This document shows, piece by piece, positions 5,642 through 8,344 of a DNA stretch of 8,344 bases. Each line of letters starts with the position of its first letter. Within the stretch, counting starts at the first letter, position 1. The stretch comes from Bacteroidales bacterium 52_46. GTDB lineage: Bacteria; Bacteroidota; Bacteroidia; Bacteroidales; Muribaculaceae. Location of the stretch: the NCBI GenBank assembly GCA_001915385.1, contig MNQK01000018.1, forward strand, positions 1 through 8,344, written 5' to 3'. Position numbers and translations under genes: made by a program. The notes under the pieces were generated by a model that had not been told where the DNA came from, searched no databases, and saw nothing but the letters and a program-made list of their open reading frames with translations.

Positions 5642-7090
5642 ATGATTATAGAAAACCTCGATATAGTAAAACGGCTGATTGACGAAAAGGAAAACGGGCA
5701 GGTGGAGTTCAAGGAAACCACCGGTCAGTTGGAGCGCGGCATGGAAACCCTTTGCGCCTTCCTGAACGGGAACGGCGGCACGGTGCTGTTCGGTGTGAAC
5801 GACAAGGGAAAGATTATCGGACAGGAAGTGAGCGACAAGACCAAACGGGATATGGCGGAGGCCATCAACCGACTGGAGCCGGTAGCAATGGTACGAATAT
5901 CTTATGCTCCACTGCCGGACAGTGAGAAGAAAGTAATTATTTTCCGTGTTGAAGATTCAACGCTCAACCGTCCGTTCTGCTATAAAGGGCGACCCTATAT
6001 GCGTGTGGAAAGCGCGACAACAACGATGCCGCAGACTGCATATAATGACTTGCTGTTGCAGCGTGACGGTAACAGATACCGCTGGGAACTTTTAGAGAAC
6101 AGAAACCTAACCTTGCAGCACTTGGACACCAACGAGGTGTTGAAGACAGTAAGGTTAGGTATAGAATGCGGCCGTCTGCCGGAGGATACAGGTACTGACG
6201 TTCCTGCCATATTAGGGAAGTTCGGGCTATTGAAAGACGGGGTGTTGAACAATGCGGCAGCCGTGCTGTTTGGAAAACATGAGGATATGGAATATCCCCA
6301 ATGCCTGCTCCGGTTGGCACGTTTCAAGGGCACGGACAAAACTGTATTCATGGACAGCCAACGCATTCAGGGGAACTTTTTCCAACTGCTCAACGCGGCA
6401 ATGGCATTTATATTCAAGCATCTTTCCTTGTCCGGCACAACCGACACATTGGAACGGGAGGAGCATCTGACCATCCCCTACAAGGCGATAAGAGAAGGAG
6501 TGTTGAACAGCCTTACCCACAGGTCGTACAAAGAAGCCGGCGGTTCGGTGGGCATAGCCATTTATGATGACCGCGTGGAGATAGAAAACCCCGGCACTTT
6601 CCCGCCCGACTGGGATGCGGAGAAAATGAGGTCAGAGCATGAATCGAAACCACAAAATCCATTGTTGGCCAATGTCCTGTACAAGCGGAAGGTTCTGGAA
6701 AGCTGGGGACGCGGCATAGGACTGATGATGTCCGAGTGTCGCAAAGCCGGATTGCCCGAACCTGAATACAGGATATGGGCGGACAGTGTAACGCTGATAT
6801 TCAAATGTGAGGTTACAAACCGACCAAGCACCGACCAGGCACCGACCAAGTACCGACCAAGCACCGACCAAGTCCTTGCTTTGGTGAAAATACTGAATGA
6901 GCGTGAGTTGTCCGTAAAAGAAATAATGGAGGCATTGGAACTGAACCATCGCCCCACATTCAGGACAAACTACTTGCATCCTGCATTGAATGAGGGCTAT
7001 GTCATACCATTGTATCCGGAACAGCCGAGCCATCCGAAACAGAAATACCGCCTTACAGAGAAAGGCTTGGAATTGTTGAAACAGCAATAG
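5642..7090 (+). CDS. AlbA_2/Schlafen-type ATP-binding putative regulator with C-terminal winged helix
   Basis: The product is 482 residues. The AlbA_2 (Schlafen-like) domain covers about 18-130: QVEFKETTGQLERGMETLCAF, then NGNGGTVLFGVNDKG. A HATPase-like domain covers about 280-388, with the family motif EGVLNSLTHRSY and IENPGTFPPDW. A Pro/Thr/Asp/Gln linker (394-410, RPSTDQ twice) leads to a winged-helix module (about 415-480: SVKEIMEAL, RPTFRTNYLHPALNEGYV, KYRLTEKG). Such proteins are often labelled 'RecG-like helicase' or transcriptional regulator, but no helicase motifs are present. The native role is unknown; nucleic-acid binding is likely. ATG 5642 is chosen because a -7 element lies just upstream and homology starts soon after. 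It has its own promoter, and a 2-base gap to the next gene indicates an operon. The linker is encoded by five 11-base tandem repeats, which are not a multiple of three. Confidence 0.85.
   Translation: MIIENLDIVKRLIDEKENGQVEFKETTGQLERGMETLCAFLNGNGGTVLFGVNDKGKIIGQEVSDKTKRDMAEAINRLEPVAMVRISYAPLPDSEKKVIIFRVEDSTLNRPFCYKGRPYMRVESATTTMPQTAYNDLLLQRDGNRYRWELLENRNLTLQHLDTNEVLKTVRLGIECGRLPEDTGTDVPAILGKFGLLKDGVLNNAAAVLFGKHEDMEYPQCLLRLARFKGTDKTVFMDSQRIQGNFFQLLNAAMAFIFKHLSLSGTTDTLEREEHLTIPYKAIREGVLNSLTHRSYKEAGGSVGIAIYDDRVEIENPGTFPPDWDAEKMRSEHESKPQNPLLANVLYKRKVLESWGRGIGLMMSECRKAGLPEPEYRIWADSVTLIFKCEVTNRPSTDQAPTKYRPSTDQVLALVKILNERELSVKEIMEALELNHRPTFRTNYLHPALNEGYVIPLYPEQPSHPKQKYRLTEKGLELLKQQ
6819..6873 (+). 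repeat. Five tandem 11-base repeats (ACCGACCAAGC) inside the AlbA_2 gene
   Basis: Five contiguous 11-base units run from 6819 to 6873 and differ only at unit positions 9 and 11 (AAGC, AGGC, AAGT, AAGC, AAGT). All three frames of the repeat are free of stops, so the protein linker reads through. Gain or loss of one unit would shift the frame, and both other frames meet a TGA soon after (6885-6887 and 6898-6900). Confidence 0.93.
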
Positions 7091-7092
7091 GC

Positions 7093-7545
7093 ATGGCGAA
7101 AAAGAAGAAAAAACAGCAGGGGCACTATTGCCGTATCTGCGGCGACTACAAGGCGAACGAGAAGTTCAGCGGCAAAGGTCACGCGCAACATATCTGCAAG
7201 AGTTGCATGTCCGCCATGCGCAGCGGCAAGAATCCGGAGGATATTCTGCCGGAGCCGTTGCCCGTGAGCCGTGAAACGACACGTTTCAAGAAACTGGACA
7301 AAGAGGGAAAAGCCGTGTTAAAAGCGTTTATTTCCGAAGTGGTAACCGAATACTGGCAGGAAAACAGACAGATACCGTTTGCGGAAAGTTTTTCCGAACT
7401 TAAAAAGTATATTATCGGAACCTATGATGAGGAATGCGGCATACTCCTGAAAGATGACGCGGAACTGAAGACCTACTTTCAGACCCATACGATAACGACC
7501 ATAAACAAACTGCTGAAAGAAGAGAATCCGAAAAACGAAGGGTAA
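7093..7545 (+). CDS. Small protein with a four-cysteine zinc-binding motif, function unknown
   Basis: The product is 150 residues. A lysine-rich start (MAKKKKKQQG) is followed by a likely zinc-binding motif with Cys13-x2-Cys16 and Cys35-x2-Cys38 (HYCRICG, then HICKSC), with His11, His30 and His33 nearby. Residues 66-147 look helical and charged (FISEVVTEYWQENRQ, then a Tyr/Lys/Asp-rich part) and match no family I can name. There is no signal peptide or membrane segment, so it should be cytoplasmic. Basic residues plus a zinc motif suggest nucleic-acid or protein binding, but that is inference. It starts 2 bases after the AlbA_2 stop and has no promoter of its own, so the two are almost certainly co-expressed. 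The convergent terminator at 7548-7606 ends the unit. Confidence 0.75.
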   Translation: MAKKKKKQQGHYCRICGDYKANEKFSGKGHAQHICKSCMSAMRSGKNPEDILPEPLPVSRETTRFKKLDKEGKAVLKAFISEVVTEYWQENRQIPFAESFSELKKYIIGTYDEECGILLKDDAELKTYFQTHTITTINKLLKEENPKNEG

Positions 7546-7547
7546 AG

Positions 7548-7606
7548 ATAACCGGCGGAACAAGGTATCAAACTTGCCCCGCCCGTTTTTGTCGCCTACC
7601 GGTTAT
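7548..7606 (+). terminator. Convergent-gene terminator with double inverted repeat
   Basis: An inner stem pairs GGCGGAACAAG (7554-7564) with CTTGCCCCGCC (7573-7583), with two A-C mismatches on the plus strand that become G-U pairs on the minus strand, and CGTTTTTG follows (7584-7591). An outer pair, ATAACCGG (7548-7555) and CCGGTTAT (7599-7606), encloses it. It lies between the stops of the zinc-motif gene and mobC and includes the mobC stop. The plus strand has the T-run; the minus strand has the stronger stem but no T-run. Confidence 0.65.
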
Positions 7607-8344
7607 TTCTGCTGCAACAGATGTTTCAGATTTTCGTCACCCGCGATACGCTCCAGCTCGTCTTTCACGATCTGTTTCACCTCCTCCTTGATGCGCCTGT
7701 AATTCGCCTGTACCGTTTCTTTCATGCAGTCGTTGCCGTTTTCGTCAGTAAAATCGGTAATGACGGGTATCGGCTTGTAGGCTTTCTCCTCGCGCTTCAC
7801 CTTCCCTGCATCCACGACAATCTCACAGTGGAAAATCTTCTGCTCGATACGCTCGCCATAGTTGTCGGACACCGAACCGACAAACATTCCCTGTGTCAAG
7901 CCGGAAATCTTGCTCGGCGGGATAAGCGCGTCCATCTGCGTGTTGATGGAGGTGGAAACATCCTGCCGGTTTATGGAGATGGACTGCCGCTTCTGCAACA
8001 CCTTTCCAAACCGCTCCGAAAGCGTCTTGGCGGTATCGCCCACCACCTGACCGGAGAAGATGTTGCCTACGGTATTCATCACCACGGCGGCCTCCTTGTC
8101 ACCGTAGTCACGTTTCAACTGCGAGAAGTCCTGAAATCCCAGACACACGGCAACCTTGTTGCTTCGCGCGGTGGCGATAAGGTTGTCCAGCCCCTTGAAG
8201 TATATAGTGGGTAGCTCGTCGATGATGACCGATGACTTCAACATACCTTTCTTGTTGATGAGTTTCACGATACGGGAGTTATACAGACCGAGAGCGGCCC
8301 CGTAGATATTCTGACGGTCGGGATTGTTGCCCACACAGAGTATT
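7603..8344 (-). CDS. mobC: Conjugative coupling protein MobC (VirD4/TraG family), C-terminal part
   Basis: The reading frame stays open to the right edge, so only the last 246 or so codons are present and the start lies outside. The visible part contains the Walker B strand (SSVIIDELPTIYF, near 8205-8232), then ATARSNKVAVCLGFQDFSQLKRDYGD, VMNTVGNIFSGQVVG, and LSERFGKVLQKRQS. This series is typical of the Bacteroidetes MobC/TraG coupling ATPases. The Walker A motif and N-terminal membrane segments would be outside the window. The protein normally sits as a hexameric ATPase at the inner membrane and delivers the relaxase-DNA complex to the type IV secretion channel. The last 60 residues are charged and helical (VKQIVKDELERIAGDE) and may bind partners. 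It converges on the AlbA_2 operon. In CTnDOT, mobA and mobB precede mobC, so they would be expected further right. Confidence 0.9.
   Translation of the reverse strand, partial: ILCVGNNPDRQNIYGAALGLYNSRIVKLINKKGMLKSSVIIDELPTIYFKGLDNLIATARSNKVAVCLGFQDFSQLKRDYGDKEAAVVMNTVGNIFSGQVVGDTAKTLSERFGKVLQKRQSISINRQDVSTSINTQMDALIPPSKISGLTQGMFVGSVSDNYGERIEQKIFHCEIVVDAGKVKREEKAYKPIPVITDFTDENGNDCMKETVQANYRRIKEEVKQIVKDELERIAGDENLKHLLQQK

Noticed and set aside
6819..6873. CRISPR-like array
   Set aside because: The units are contiguous 11-base repeats with no spacers and lie within a coding frame.
7621..8214. Plus-strand open frame of 197 codons opposite mobC
   Set aside because: It is the antisense shadow of the coupling-protein gene, whose minus-strand product is clearly recognisable.

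Overview
The window reads as part of the regulatory and mobilisation core of a CTnDOT-type integrative and conjugative element from a Bacteroidales host (Bacteroides, Parabacteroides, Prevotella or a relative). The reasons are a recognisable rteA-rteB-rteC gene set, a Bacteroidetes-type conjugative coupling protein, and Bacteroidales-like promoter -7 elements of the form TAnnTTTG. The host genus cannot be fixed from the sequence. No tetQ or other drug-resistance gene is visible, although in CTnDOT tetQ lies just upstream of rteA.

Layout, left to right. Bases 1-226 hold the 5'-truncated, early-terminated N-terminus of an RteA-like sensor. A complete hybrid sensor kinase, rteA (249-2594), follows and overlaps by 4 bases a complete sigma54-type response regulator, rteB (2591-3898). 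The 296-base gap after rteB holds a hairpin containing a -7-like element, an imperfect palindrome of about 122 bases, and an intrinsic terminator that ends 32 bases before a short RibD-C/dihydrofolate-reductase-like gene (4195-4614). The next gap (4615-4870) holds two terminators, a 13-base direct repeat spaced 53 bases apart, a 21-base palindrome and a possible sigma54 promoter. These precede rteC (4871-5494), which ends in a near-perfect terminator. A two-gene unit follows: an AlbA_2/Schlafen-type regulator (5642-7090) with an 11-base tandem repeat inside its reading frame, and a small protein with a four-cysteine zinc-binding motif (7093-7545). The right edge carries the 3' end of a coupling-protein gene, mobC (7603 to the edge), on the minus strand.

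How it probably works, extrapolating from CTnDOT: RteA senses a signal and phosphorylates RteB. RteB, through its sigma54-contacting AAA+ domain, turns on rteC, and RteC then activates the excision operon. The CTnDOT excision genes (xis2c, xis2d, exc) are not between rteC and mobC here. That space holds the AlbA_2 and zinc-motif genes instead.

The points most worth a second look are the frame-breaking 11-base repeat in the AlbA_2 gene, the structured leader plus terminator before the RibD-like gene, the control region of rteC, and signs that the sensor half of rteA has a different history from its regulator half.
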